64,000 nt of DNA from Maribacter sedimenticola (GCF_900188415.1 NZ_FZNV01000003.1:434001-498000); one strand, 5' to 3'. Positions 18,454-28,960 are shown, counted from the stretch's first letter. Notes: a model not told the origin generated them from the letters alone. Program-made: numbers and translations.

Positions 18454-18735
18454 ATGGGCGGTTATGGTGTACAATCAATGAAGGTAATCAAGGTCAATAG
18501 GGCGCTACTTAAAAAAAGTAGAAGCTTTAGGGAGCTACGCAAAGACTATATGGACCATACCCATAAAACAAAACTTCAATTCAAGGAGCTTACTGAGGGT
18601 GAACGTAAAAAAATAAGGGCAGCTATTATTGCACAGGTAAGAAAAAACCGTACTCAAGAAGTAATTTATTATATCATGGCACTGATAGGGACCATCTGTT
18701 TGCTATATGCCATTTACTATTTTGCCCGGTCCTAA
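18454..18735 (+). CDS. Small protein with C-terminal membrane segment
   Basis: 93-residue protein (85 if the ATG at 18478, MKVIKVNRALLKK, is used). The first two thirds are very basic (KKSRSFRELRKDYMD, GERKKIRAAIIAQVRKNRTQ) and the last 22 residues are one hydrophobic helix (YYIMALIGTICLLYAIYYF), so it should be a tail-anchored inner-membrane protein with a cytoplasmic basic domain. I do not recognise the family. It converges on the SulP gene with only 10 bases between the stops. Confidence 0.65.
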   Translation: MGGYGVQSMKVIKVNRALLKKSRSFRELRKDYMDHTHKTKLQFKELTEGERKKIRAAIIAQVRKNRTQEVIYYIMALIGTICLLYAIYYFARS

Positions 18736-18745
18736 CTACCTAGCC

Positions 18746-20371
18746 TTATAAGCCCCAGAGTTTAAAAGGGTTGTTTGCTGAATCGTTATTTTTTATGGGC
18801 TTGTCTATCATAACCTTATATGTGGGATCCTCCATTACGTTCACATCAATTATTTCCTCGGCATTTTCCAATAAGCGAATACAGTCTTTACTTAAATGGC
18901 GCAAATGAACTTTTTTACCAAGCTTGGCATACCGTTCCGTAATTTTGTTCAAAGCTTCAATACCACTCATATCTGCCACCCTACTCTCCTTAAAGTCTAT
19001 AATAACTTGTTCTGGATCTCCAGGTACATCAAATTTTTCACTAAATAACGTAGTAGAACCAAAAAATAACGGACCATAGATTTCATAATGCTTAACTCCG
19101 TTTTCATCTATATGCTTTCTTGCACGGATTCTTTTGGCATTTTCCCATGAATAGGCCAATGCAGAAATGACAACCCCTAAAAGCACAGCAATGGCCAAAT
19201 TATGAGTAATAGCGGTAATCAATGTCACCAAAATCATAACCACAACATCTGAATTTGGCATTTTCCGAAAGGTCTTAAAACTTGCCCATTCAAAAGTCCC
19301 AATGGCAACCATGAACATAAGTCCTACCAAAGCCGCCATAGGCAAACGCTCTATAACACTAGATCCAAACATAATAAATACCAATAACATTACGGCCGCA
19401 GTAATACCGGATAACCTAGCCCTTGCACCAGAAGAGGTATTGATCAAACTTTGACCGATCATTGCACAACCTCCCATGCCCGATAAAAATCCAGAAAGTA
19501 TGTTCGCCGAACCTTGCGCAACACATTCCCTATTACTGTTACCCCTAGTTTCAGTTATTTCATCAATAATATTTAGGGTAAGCAAACTTTCTATAAGTCC
19601 TACACCGGCAACAATGGCTGCATATGGAAAAATTATTTTAAAAGATTCAAAAGTTAGGGGTATCTGTGGTATGGACAATGGTGGAAAACCTCCCTTAATA
19701 GATTCACCTTCACGCATTGTATCCGCAACGGTAAGAGTATCTATTCCAAAACCCAATACAATGGCAGAAACCACTACAATGGCCACCAATGATGAAGGCA
19801 CCGCTTTGGTCAATTTGGGTAAGCCCCATATGATCAACATGGTCAATAAGGTAAGTCCCAACATCATTGCCATATTTGTTCCTGTCAACAACTGATCGGT
19901 CCCTTTCTGATAAAAATTTGGGAACTGCGCCATAAAAATGATGATTGCCAAACCATTGACAAAGCCGAACATAACCGGGTGAGGCACCAACCTGATAAAC
20001 TTTCCTAATTTTAAAACTCCGGCCAGTATTTGTAATATCCCCGCAATAATTACGGTTGCAAACACATAGTTTAAAATAGTTTCTGGCGCTATACCCGGAA
20101 AGTTTCTCTTTAATTCAAGTATTAAACCAATGAATACGACAGCAACTGCTCCCGTTGCACCCGAAATCATACCCGGCCTACCACCAAAAATTGAGGTAAT
20201 CAATGCCAGAACAAAAGCGGCATATAAACCGGTTAAGGGAGAAAACCCTGGTATTAATGCAAATGCTATTGCTTCTGGCACCAAGGCCAACGCTACGGTA
20301 AGTCCAGATAAAATTTCTGTCTTATAATCTACCTTTTGCTTAAAATCAAATAAATTGAAAATCTTCGCCAT
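18746..20371 (-). CDS. SulP-family anion permease with STAS domain
   Basis: 541-residue SulP/SLC26 transporter: about 12 hydrophobic segments (residues 20-400), including the signature region near GLTVALALVPEAIAFA, ISGATGAVAVVF, GSANILSGFLSGMGGCAMIGQS and NTSSGARARLSG. A cytoplasmic STAS domain follows (about 435-520, with IDFKESRVADMSGIEALNK). SulP proteins carry sulfate, bicarbonate or other anions; the substrate cannot be read. It is alone here, unlike the two SulP genes near 56-60 kb, and has a TATTTTTG box upstream. Confidence 0.93.
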   Translation of the reverse strand: MAKIFNLFDFKQKVDYKTEILSGLTVALALVPEAIAFALIPGFSPLTGLYAAFVLALITSIFGGRPGMISGATGAVAVVFIGLILELKRNFPGIAPETILNYVFATVIIAGILQILAGVLKLGKFIRLVPHPVMFGFVNGLAIIIFMAQFPNFYQKGTDQLLTGTNMAMMLGLTLLTMLIIWGLPKLTKAVPSSLVAIVVVSAIVLGFGIDTLTVADTMREGESIKGGFPPLSIPQIPLTFESFKIIFPYAAIVAGVGLIESLLTLNIIDEITETRGNSNRECVAQGSANILSGFLSGMGGCAMIGQSLINTSSGARARLSGITAAVMLLVFIMFGSSVIERLPMAALVGLMFMVAIGTFEWASFKTFRKMPNSDVVVMILVTLITAITHNLAIAVLLGVVISALAYSWENAKRIRARKHIDENGVKHYEIYGPLFFGSTTLFSEKFDVPGDPEQVIIDFKESRVADMSGIEALNKITERYAKLGKKVHLRHLSKDCIRLLENAEEIIDVNVMEDPTYKVMIDKPIKNNDSANNPFKLWGL

Positions 20372-20393
20372 GTATCAAAACCTTTAAAGGGCG

Positions 20394-20401
20394 CAAAAAT
20401 A
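20394..20401 (-). promoter_or_regulatory. Putative -7 box (TATTTTTG) for the first SulP gene
   Basis: Minus-strand TATTTTTG, an exact TAnnTTTG match 22 bases before the ATG at 20371. Confidence 0.4.
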
Positions 20402-20454
20402 GTAATATTTACCGGCCCTGCCACAAACATGTAGATTATTACCAAATTATCTGT

Positions 20455-21426
20455 TTACCAGTCCTTTAATCCCAATAACTTCTCTCCCAAAGGAGATAAT
20501 TTGGCAGTATCGTATTTGGTTTGTTCCCAATTACGGGGATCACCAGGAAAAGCATAGCCTTCCGGTGCAATCCTATTTTTCCAAGAATTGATTCTCCATT
20601 TTTTTAACGGAGTATTCTCAGGCTCTGCAGGCATCATGGAAATATATTGTGCAATTCTTACTTTGTCCTTAGATTTATTAGGTCTTATACCATGGGGTTC
20701 GGTACTATTAAAAATTAAAAGATCACCCGCTTTCATTTTTACCTTAACAATTTTACCTTCTAAACCTTTTAAGTTTGGTTGAAAACGGTCACGGTCATTA
20801 GGTTGGGTCAATTTCCAAGAATCATAATTTCTATATAACCATGGAATACATTGAAAACCGCCCATTTGCTCATCATCTTGATCTGCAAGGGCCAGTACAC
20901 CTTGAACATTCTGTGGCTTAGTTTCCGGATCATAATCCCAATGAATAAATCCTTTCTTATCCACTCCTTCCGGCAATGGAAAATTTAAATTGGCACGGTC
21001 AATGGTTACCCATAATTTTTCAGTTCCCCACACATCTACAAAGGCATCATAGACTTTTTGTGTTTGCCTGTTATTCCATAAGTGCTGATGATTATATACC
21101 TCAACCATTCCAGTTCCTGTAAGTTCTTTCATTTTCATTTCCGCTCTCGGTGCAGCATACCAAGAGGATTTATCATTTGGGTCTTTTTCATCGAACTCCC
21201 AAAGAAAATCAGCGGTTGCTTTTGCCTGCTCCAAAGGCACGGCATTTTTAATTACAATATACCCGTTCTCTATCCAAAATTGCCAATCATCCTCGCTGAG
21301 TACACGAAGTGGAACACCGTTAGATCGATCATTTAATTGCTGTTTGCTACTAGTTGCCGTAGACGGATTTCCCGGTATATCCTTATGGCCTTTATTTCCA
21401 AGCTCTACCTTGTTTAAATGTTTCAT
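20455..21426 (-). CDS. Phytanoyl-CoA dioxygenase (PhyH) family protein
   Basis: 323-residue Fe(II)/2-oxoglutarate oxygenase of the PhyH family. The metal triad is visible: HWD near residue 160 (FIHWDYDPE) and the distal His in PHGIRPNKSKDKVR near 245, whose following Arg probably binds 2-oxoglutarate. The N-terminal region has FWIENGYIVIKNAVP, the usual first strand. The substrate is unknown; the family hydroxylates acyl-CoAs, ectoine and secondary metabolites. The AraC-type gene diverges 147 bases away and is a likely regulator. ATG 21426 (MKHLNKVEL) was chosen. Confidence 0.88.
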   Translation of the reverse strand: MKHLNKVELGNKGHKDIPGNPSTATSSKQQLNDRSNGVPLRVLSEDDWQFWIENGYIVIKNAVPLEQAKATADFLWEFDEKDPNDKSSWYAAPRAEMKMKELTGTGMVEVYNHQHLWNNRQTQKVYDAFVDVWGTEKLWVTIDRANLNFPLPEGVDKKGFIHWDYDPETKPQNVQGVLALADQDDEQMGGFQCIPWLYRNYDSWKLTQPNDRDRFQPNLKGLEGKIVKVKMKAGDLLIFNSTEPHGIRPNKSKDKVRIAQYISMMPAEPENTPLKKWRINSWKNRIAPEGYAFPGDPRNWEQTKYDTAKLSPLGEKLLGLKDW

Positions 21427-21573
21427 GGTCTTAAAATTTAAGTTGAATCTATGATATAAATCTACTGACCTTTAAGCCCTTACACCACCTTGATATTAAC
21501 CACAATTTGAACTATATTGATTTTTAAGCCGGCTACATTTAAATATATGTGCAATTTTGTTACATTTATCCCT

Positions 21574-22422
21574 ATGAAAATTGAACTGGAAACTATAGAA
21601 CCTGAATCTAAAAGTCTTTTTAGATTGCTACATGACCCAAAATTAAGTCATCTTTTTTATTGGCACTTTCACCCAGAATATGAATTGGTCTACATTGAAG
21701 GTGCCAATGGAACAAGACATGTTGGTGATCATATTTCTGAATATGAAGAGACAGATTTGGTGCTAATTGGCTCTAATATACCCCACTTAAATTTTGACTA
21801 TGGGGTAAAGACGACCTATAGGGAAGAAGTATTACATATTAAACCTTCGTTCAAAAATACCTTTGTTGAACCAATGCCAGAATTACAGAGCCTTAACAGG
21901 TTACTTGATTTGTCCCGTTATGGCATAGCATTTCATGGCGAGACAAAAAAAACGGTAGGTAAATTGCTTAAGGAACTTCATACCTTAAAACCTTTTGAAT
22001 ATTTTATGGCTATAATGAATATTCTAAAAAGGCTTTCTCAAAGTAATGAATTTCAATTACTGCACAAAAAGCCGTACAAAAACAGGTACAGTAAAAAAGA
22101 ACAAAGTAGAATTCGTGAAATTTATGCCTTGATCGATGAACGCTACCAAGGTAAGATTTCTGTAGATGAAGTGGCTCAATTTTGTAATTTGACCAAACCT
22201 GCATTTTGCCGATACTTCAAAAAAGCTACAGGTAGTACTTTTATAGAATTCCTGAACCAGTACCGTATAAGCCAGTCTAAACGTTTGCTCTTAAGCGGTA
22301 AGAACGTTAGTGAAACCTGTTTTGAATGTGGCTTTGAAAGCCTATCATACTTTAATAGAACGTTTAAAAAAGTTACGGGAGAAAATCCTTCGGCATTTAA
22401 AAAAAGATTGCTTACCGTTTAA
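21574..22422 (+). CDS. AraC-family transcriptional regulator with cupin domain
   Basis: 282-residue regulator: an N-terminal cupin-like sensing domain (about 5-150, with FYWHFHPEYELVYIEG and GDHISEYEETDLVLIGSNIPH, including histidines that can bind metal or ligand) and a C-terminal AraC double helix-turn-helix (about 185-280, with ISVDEVAQFCNLTKPAFCRYFKK and VSETCFECGFESLSYFNRTFKK). ATG 21574 (MKIELETIE) was chosen; a frame extension to 21517 adds a hydrophobic stretch foreign to the family. It diverges from the PhyH-family gene and probably controls it. Confidence 0.92.
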   Translation: MKIELETIEPESKSLFRLLHDPKLSHLFYWHFHPEYELVYIEGANGTRHVGDHISEYEETDLVLIGSNIPHLNFDYGVKTTYREEVLHIKPSFKNTFVEPMPELQSLNRLLDLSRYGIAFHGETKKTVGKLLKELHTLKPFEYFMAIMNILKRLSQSNEFQLLHKKPYKNRYSKKEQSRIREIYALIDERYQGKISVDEVAQFCNLTKPAFCRYFKKATGSTFIEFLNQYRISQSKRLLLSGKNVSETCFECGFESLSYFNRTFKKVTGENPSAFKKRLLTV

Positions 22423-22437
22423 ATGAAGTAGTATTAT

Positions 22438-22480
22438 AGGTAATAGAGGAAAGTAATTGTGTACTAACGGATTACCTTTA
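22438..22480 (+). terminator. Weak hairpin after the AraC-type gene
   Basis: AGGTAAT (22438-22444) and ATTACCT (22471-22477) pair with a long 26-base loop, then TT-A-TT. Possible weak terminator between the AraC-type gene and the DUF421 gene. Confidence 0.25.
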
Positions 22481-22529
22481 TTATGCCAAGATACAGGCAT
22501 TGTAAAACATACCTCATAACCTAGAACAC

Positions 22530-23057
22530 ATGGAAATTTTTGAACCATTAACACTACAGACCGTATTGCAAATGTGCATTGCCGCAATTTGTATTTATCT
22601 TTATATCATGCTCATTACCCGGGTTACGGGCAAACGAACCTTTGCAAAAATGACCAGCTTTGATTTTGCCGTAACCATAGCAATGGGCTCCATTTTAGCG
22701 GATGCGGTAAACAAACCAGTGTCAAGCCTTATGCCCGCAATTGTTTCCCTGGCCTTGCTTGCAGGGTTACAAGCGCTGTTCGCCAAAATATTATCTTCTT
22801 CTGACAAAGCTCAAAAAATAATCACGAACACACCTATTTTATTGATGAAAGACGGAAAAATTTTCAAGGAGAACCTAAATAAGGCTCTGGTAAGCCAAGC
22901 CGACCTTATGGGTAAATTAAGAGAGGCGAACGTATTGCAGCTTTCACAAGTAAAAGCGGTAGTTTTTGAAACCACTGGAGATATTTCCGTATTACATACA
23001 GATTCTCCTGTAGAAATTGATGATATTATAATGACCGATGTAGCTGCCACTATATAA
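22530..23057 (+). CDS. DUF421 (YetF-like) membrane protein
   Basis: 175-residue YetF/YcaP-type protein: about three membrane helices (residues 10-90), including RVTGKRTFAKMTSFDFAVTIAMGSILADAV, which is the family's signature loop, then a soluble alpha/beta domain (about 95-175, with LLMKDGKIFKENLNKALVSQADLMGKLREAN). The family's biochemical role is unresolved in general, though some members affect spore or envelope properties. It stands alone between the AraC-type gene and the convergent lipoprotein gene. Confidence 0.88.
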   Translation: MEIFEPLTLQTVLQMCIAAICIYLYIMLITRVTGKRTFAKMTSFDFAVTIAMGSILADAVNKPVSSLMPAIVSLALLAGLQALFAKILSSSDKAQKIITNTPILLMKDGKIFKENLNKALVSQADLMGKLREANVLQLSQVKAVVFETTGDISVLHTDSPVEIDDIIMTDVAATI

Positions 23058-23109
23058 AAATACCCCGTTCTAAAAGACCAGGGCATTCTTAAGACAATCA
23101 ACCTAAAAA

Positions 23110-24024
23110 CTATTTTACCTTCTTTCTCTCCACTTTCATGATAGGGTTAGAAGTCTTTGTTCTTTTCTTGGTTAGGATATCCTTACCGGTTTTTAAATAT
23201 TGCTGATATCCTCTGCCACTAAATTCATAAGTAGTTCCACTACTAGGGTGATAAAGCTCAATAGTGCTATCGTTAATGACATATAACTCAAAATAATCAT
23301 CACCAAAAAAATCATAATCCAGCGTTAAGGCCTTTAAGGTATTATCTCCCTGTACATCATATACCACATAATTTCCTTCATAATCCCATTGCAGATTTGA
23401 AACCCTTGTATTAGGAGCATCTAAGGAAGACCTGAAAAAATCGGGTAGAAACTGTATATAATTTTCATTGTCAAAATCATTTATAGCACCTGTCTGACTT
23501 GTATAAATTTTCTCCCAAGCATCATATTCCTGTATAAAATAATTGATGTTGTCATAGAATACCATATTATAATCAAATGAATTGGTCTGGTATCCTTTTA
23601 AAAAATAGGATGTATCCGTACTTGCATCATAAAGCTCAATAGTATTTCTATTAACCGCATAGACTTCCAAGGCCCAACGCCCATCGATATCATGATCAAT
23701 TTCTACTATGCCCCTTAACGTACTATACGTACCTACATCAATACCGTAGCCGCCACCGGTTTTACCAATGCCTACAATGTTATTGTTGGCATAAACGATG
23801 CCACGGTCAAAGGAAATGGTAAAGGCACGTTGCAAAAATGGTACTTCCCCATATCCACGCGTTTCATTGATATCTACATACCACAAATCATAGTCTTGCA
23901 ATACTTGATCGGTATTATAGGCAGATTCCTCAATAAAATTATCTTCTATGATTACATCTGCATAACAAGAAACCATAAGCGTGGCCAAAAGAACATATCC
24001 TGTAAGTAGTTTTAATGTTTTCAT
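23110..24024 (-). CDS. Lipoprotein with internal duplication, function unknown
   Basis: 304-residue predicted lipoprotein (acceptor Cys near residue 20, MVSCYADV). Two similar segments are visible: about 105-150 (IDHDIDGRWALEVYAVNRNTI, then ELYDASTDTSYFLKGYQ) and about 235-275 (LDYDFFGDDYFELYVINDSTI, then ELYHPSSGTTYEFSGRGYQ). Each is a strand-turn-strand unit ending in a GYQ motif, so the protein looks like a tandem beta-sandwich. Relatives in Flavobacteriia are, to my recollection, often labelled nicotinic acid mononucleotide adenylyltransferase, but I see no nucleotidyltransferase motif (no HxGH) and reject that name. The C-terminus is strongly basic (KKRTKTSNP, VERKKVK). Confidence 0.82.
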   Translation of the reverse strand: MKTLKLLTGYVLLATLMVSCYADVIIEDNFIEESAYNTDQVLQDYDLWYVDINETRGYGEVPFLQRAFTISFDRGIVYANNNIVGIGKTGGGYGIDVGTYSTLRGIVEIDHDIDGRWALEVYAVNRNTIELYDASTDTSYFLKGYQTNSFDYNMVFYDNINYFIQEYDAWEKIYTSQTGAINDFDNENYIQFLPDFFRSSLDAPNTRVSNLQWDYEGNYVVYDVQGDNTLKALTLDYDFFGDDYFELYVINDSTIELYHPSSGTTYEFSGRGYQQYLKTGKDILTKKRTKTSNPIMKVERKKVK

Positions 24025-24121
24025 ACAATTTTATTTAAAGGTTATGTACTGATAAACAATCTCTATGCCAAAATCATCATAACCCTATAAACCAACGTAT
24101 TACAAGCATCTAAATAAATAG

Positions 24122-24129
24122 TAAATTTG
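24122..24129 (+). promoter_or_regulatory. Putative -7 box for gpsA (TAAATTTG)
   Basis: Exact TAnnTTTG match 16 bases before the gpsA ATG. Confidence 0.45.
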
Positions 24130-24145
24130 TACCATAAACATAGGC

Positions 24146-25147
24146 ATGAAAAAGGACGCTAAATTTGCAGTATTGGGAGGTGGTAGCTGGGCTACCGCCA
24201 TAGTGAAGATGTTGACCGAAAACCAAGAACGAGTAGGATGGTATATGCGAAATTCCGATGCTATTGGTTATATTAAAATACAAAAGCATAATCCCAATTA
24301 CCTCACTTCAGTTGAATTTAAAACAGAACAATTACTGTTAACTAACGATATTAACGATGCGGTAAATAATGCCGATATATTAATTTTTGCCATACCCTCT
24401 GCCTTTTTGGTATCCGAGTTGGAAAAATTAAATGAATCCATTAAGGATAAAATTATTTTTTCTGCCATAAAAGGGATCGTACCAGAATCCGGATTAATCG
24501 TAGGTGAACATTTTCATGAGGTATACAACATACCTTTTGACCATATTGGTGTAATTACCGGACCATGCCATGCAGAGGAAGTTGCCATGGAACGTTTATC
24601 CTATTTGACCATTGCCTGTGCCGATAAGCAAAAAGCGGAGTACGTAGCCAAAAACCTGTCCGGCAATTATATAAAAACAAATATCAGCAAGGATATTATA
24701 GGTACGGAATATGCGGCAATGTTAAAGAATATTTATGCCATTGCAGCGGGTATTGCTCACGGACTGGGCTATGGGGATAATTTTCAAAGTGTTTTGATGA
24801 GTAATGCCATAAGGGAAATGAAACGCTATACCAAAAGAATACACAACATTGACCGCAACATTAACAAATCTGCTTATTTAGGTGATCTGTTGGTCACAGG
24901 ATATTCCATTTTTAGCCGTAACCGCATGTTCGGCAATATGATCGGTAAAGGTTATACGGTAAAGAGTGCCCAAATGGAAATGAACATGGTGGCAGAAGGA
25001 TATTATGCCGCCAAAAGTGCATATGTCATAAAAGAAAAATTCAAGAAAAAAGTAAAGACGCCAATCATAGACGCCGTTTACCAAGTTCTTTACGAAAATA
25101 AAAACCCTAAAAAGGTGTTTCTTGCCCTGACGGATAAGCTGGACTAG
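24146..25147 (+). CDS. gpsA: NAD(P)-dependent glycerol-3-phosphate dehydrogenase
   Basis: 333-residue cytoplasmic enzyme that reduces dihydroxyacetone phosphate to sn-glycerol 3-phosphate for phospholipid synthesis. It shows the N-terminal nucleotide-binding motif GGGSWATAIVKML (about 9-21), the substrate-site block ITGPCHAEEVAMER near 140, the catalytic-lysine region TEYAAMLKNIYAIAAGIAHGLGYGDN near 190-215, and SRNRMFG near 250. Length is normal. It converges on glpD, which runs the opposite reaction direction, and the two stop codons share the palindrome CTAG (25144-25147). Confidence 0.95.
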   Translation: MKKDAKFAVLGGGSWATAIVKMLTENQERVGWYMRNSDAIGYIKIQKHNPNYLTSVEFKTEQLLLTNDINDAVNNADILIFAIPSAFLVSELEKLNESIKDKIIFSAIKGIVPESGLIVGEHFHEVYNIPFDHIGVITGPCHAEEVAMERLSYLTIACADKQKAEYVAKNLSGNYIKTNISKDIIGTEYAAMLKNIYAIAAGIAHGLGYGDNFQSVLMSNAIREMKRYTKRIHNIDRNINKSAYLGDLLVTGYSIFSRNRMFGNMIGKGYTVKSAQMEMNMVAEGYYAAKSAYVIKEKFKKKVKTPIIDAVYQVLYENKNPKKVFLALTDKLD

Positions 25148-26814
25148 TTTCTGGTAAGGGAAAAATCTGAATGTTCCTTTAATTCTGCCTCTAAGATTGT
25201 TCTCCAACCTTGAACTATTTCATCGGTCACTCCAAATTTGTTCTGGAATTCCTTTAAGATAGGCTCCATAAGCGATCTGATGCTGTCAATATCAAAATAT
25301 AACCTACCGGTTCTTCTTATAAAGAAATCCATTGGGTTTTGTACCATTTCATAATCAATACCAAAGGTAAGTTCCGCTTTGGCCAACCTAATATATTTAT
25401 CTTCTTCTACCAATTTTGTGTAGGTATCTAAAATAACTTCTGTCTGTTTGCCATAGTTGGTTACCAAAAACCAAGCGTCATGCTGTGTAAAACCGTCGTC
25501 TTTTATCTTATCATACACTTGGGCAATGTATTTTTTTACATGCTTGAATTTTTTAAAATCATCATTTCCGCACAGATATATTTTTTCTGTATAACATTCC
25601 TTGAGTTCAATATTATATTCCTCATCCATTTTTTTTGCAATACGATCAACTACCCTTTCGGCCATTTTGCGATAACCAGTCAATTTACCGCCGGCAATAC
25701 TGATCAACCCCGTTGCGGAAACAAAGATTTCATCTTTCCTGGAAAGTTCAGAAGCGGACTTACCTTCCTCATGTATCAGTGGGCGTAGACCTGCCCAAGA
25801 AGAAACTATATCCTCCAGTTCCAAATTAATATCAGGAAACATATTATTTACGGCCGATATTAAATAGATCGCATCGGCAATATCTGTCCTTACCTCATCT
25901 TTACTATCATTATAATTGGTATCCGTAGTGCCTACATAAGTAATTTTACCTCTTGGAATAGCGAACATCATTCGCCCATCGGGTATATCAAAATATACTG
26001 ATTGCTTTACGGGAAGTTTCTCATATGGAAAAACTAAATGGACACCTTTGGTCAAATGTAATTGTTTTCCCTTCTTGGAATTGTTCAGGCTCCTTAACTC
26101 ATCTACCCAAGGTCCCGCAGCACTGATTACATATTTAGAATTAATGGTAAATTCACTGCCTGAAATCATATCTACAGCCTTTACCCCCGCAACTTTATCA
26201 TTTTCATATAGAAAATCGTTCACCTTGGCATAGTTCAAGGCTTGAGCACCAAAAAGCAGACTGGTCTTTATATTTTCAATGGTAAGCCTTGCATCATCCG
26301 TTCTATATTCCGCATAGTAGCCCGCCCCGTTCAATATCTTTTTAGGTAATAAAGGTTCCAATTTAAGGGCTTCCTTCTTTTCAAGCATTTTTCGTTTATC
26401 ATCACCCGTTACCTGTGCAAGTATATCATAGACTTTAAGTCCAATAGAAGTTAGCCACTTACCATACGATCCATTTTCTATTAACGGAAGCAACATCTTT
26501 TCCGGTAGGACCAAATGTGGAGCCAATTTATGCACAATGGCCCTTTCCGAGCCTACTTCCTTTACCAACCAAAAATCAAATTGTTTGAGGTATCGCAATC
26601 CGCCATGTATCAATTTGGTCGATTTACTGCTGGTGCCCGATGCAAAATCACCTTTTTCCAAAAGGGCAACCTTTAGTCCACGTGATGCCGCATCCAATGC
26701 AATACCACCGCCTGTTATACCGCCACCTATGACCACAAGATCAAATTCTTCTCCCTGCAGTGATGCTATTGTTTTTTGACGTTCTAAATTGGTAAATTTT
26801 ATATTTTTCATCAA
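25144..26814 (-). CDS. glpD: FAD-dependent glycerol-3-phosphate dehydrogenase
   Basis: 556-residue membrane-associated flavoenzyme that oxidises glycerol 3-phosphate to dihydroxyacetone phosphate and passes electrons to quinone. The FAD-binding motif VVIGGGITGGGIALDAASRG (about 25-46), the GTSSKSTKLIHGGLRYL block (about 58-75) and LTKGVHLVFP near 250 match GlpD, and the C-terminal helical domain is present. The ATG at 26814 or the next codon serves as start. It follows glpK (gap 135 bases) but has its own TATCTTTG box. I see no glpF or glpR in the window. Confidence 0.95.
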   Translation of the reverse strand: MMKNIKFTNLERQKTIASLQGEEFDLVVIGGGITGGGIALDAASRGLKVALLEKGDFASGTSSKSTKLIHGGLRYLKQFDFWLVKEVGSERAIVHKLAPHLVLPEKMLLPLIENGSYGKWLTSIGLKVYDILAQVTGDDKRKMLEKKEALKLEPLLPKKILNGAGYYAEYRTDDARLTIENIKTSLLFGAQALNYAKVNDFLYENDKVAGVKAVDMISGSEFTINSKYVISAAGPWVDELRSLNNSKKGKQLHLTKGVHLVFPYEKLPVKQSVYFDIPDGRMMFAIPRGKITYVGTTDTNYNDSKDEVRTDIADAIYLISAVNNMFPDINLELEDIVSSWAGLRPLIHEEGKSASELSRKDEIFVSATGLISIAGGKLTGYRKMAERVVDRIAKKMDEEYNIELKECYTEKIYLCGNDDFKKFKHVKKYIAQVYDKIKDDGFTQHDAWFLVTNYGKQTEVILDTYTKLVEEDKYIRLAKAELTFGIDYEMVQNPMDFFIRRTGRLYFDIDSIRSLMEPILKEFQNKFGVTDEIVQGWRTILEAELKEHSDFSLTRN

Positions 26815-26877
26815 AGATGTTTATTTGCTATTAAAAAGTTGATTTCCAACTTTGTACTGTTACAACCCTAAGCAGCC

Positions 26878-26885
26878 CAAAGATA
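26878..26885 (-). promoter_or_regulatory. Putative -7 box for glpD (TATCTTTG)
   Basis: Minus-strand TATCTTTG, an exact TAnnTTTG match 63 bases before the glpD ATG, in the glpK-glpD gap. It suggests glpD can be transcribed independently of glpK. Confidence 0.35.
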
Positions 26886-26949
26886 TGGTTAGGACCACAT
26901 TTAAATATGCTCGATAAAATTATTTAATTGTAAAATTGATGTTTTAAAA

Positions 26950-28443
<1,494 letters not shown>

Positions 28444-28603
28444 TTACGATATTTTTTTAAATATAGCAGATTTAATATCGATTTCAAAGAAGATAAAAAC
28501 TAACTTATGCTATTCTATGCTACAGTAAATATTCTGCTCCTATATAATACCAAATTAGCGTACAATTTTCTATACTTTTAACTTTAAAAAGTTTTTGAAG
28601 TCC

Positions 28604-28960
28604 CTACTTAATAAACTCTTTTTCCAAAAAATAATTTACAATCGCCTCCTTCATCAATACGGTTTGTTCACCTGCTTTTAAAGGGGGCAACTCTTCGTTA
28701 ATGGTATAATGGGGCCAACCATCTTCATCAAAAAAACTAAATTCATAAAATCCATAAGGTTCCAACAGCCTACAGATGGCAATATGCATTAAATCTAATT
28801 TATCATCTTTCTTATACTTTCTATGGTATTGGCCCAACTCTTGGACACCAACTAAATAAATAATGGCATCCAGTTCCAATGGGTCCCCATCAGAAAATTT
28901 CACGGAAAGCTTTTCTACCAAATTCTCCCAACGTTCCTTTAATTGTATATCCCTGGCCAT
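28604..28960 (-). CDS. Conserved hypothetical small cytoplasmic protein
   Basis: 118-residue acidic protein without signal or membrane segment. Visible are ERWENLVEKLSVKF at the N-terminus, the central LDAIIYLVGVQELGQYHRKYKKDDKLDLMHIAICRLL block, and an aromatic/acidic YEFSFFDEDGWPHY stretch. It looks like a family confined to Bacteroidetes, but I do not recognise a function. It diverges from the CvpA-family gene: facing -7 boxes TACCTTTG (28995-29002, -) and TATATTTG (29016-29023, +) sit in the 79-base spacer. Confidence 0.75.
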   Translation of the reverse strand: MARDIQLKERWENLVEKLSVKFSDGDPLELDAIIYLVGVQELGQYHRKYKKDDKLDLMHIAICRLLEPYGFYEFSFFDEDGWPHYTINEELPPLKAGEQTVLMKEAIVNYFLEKEFIK

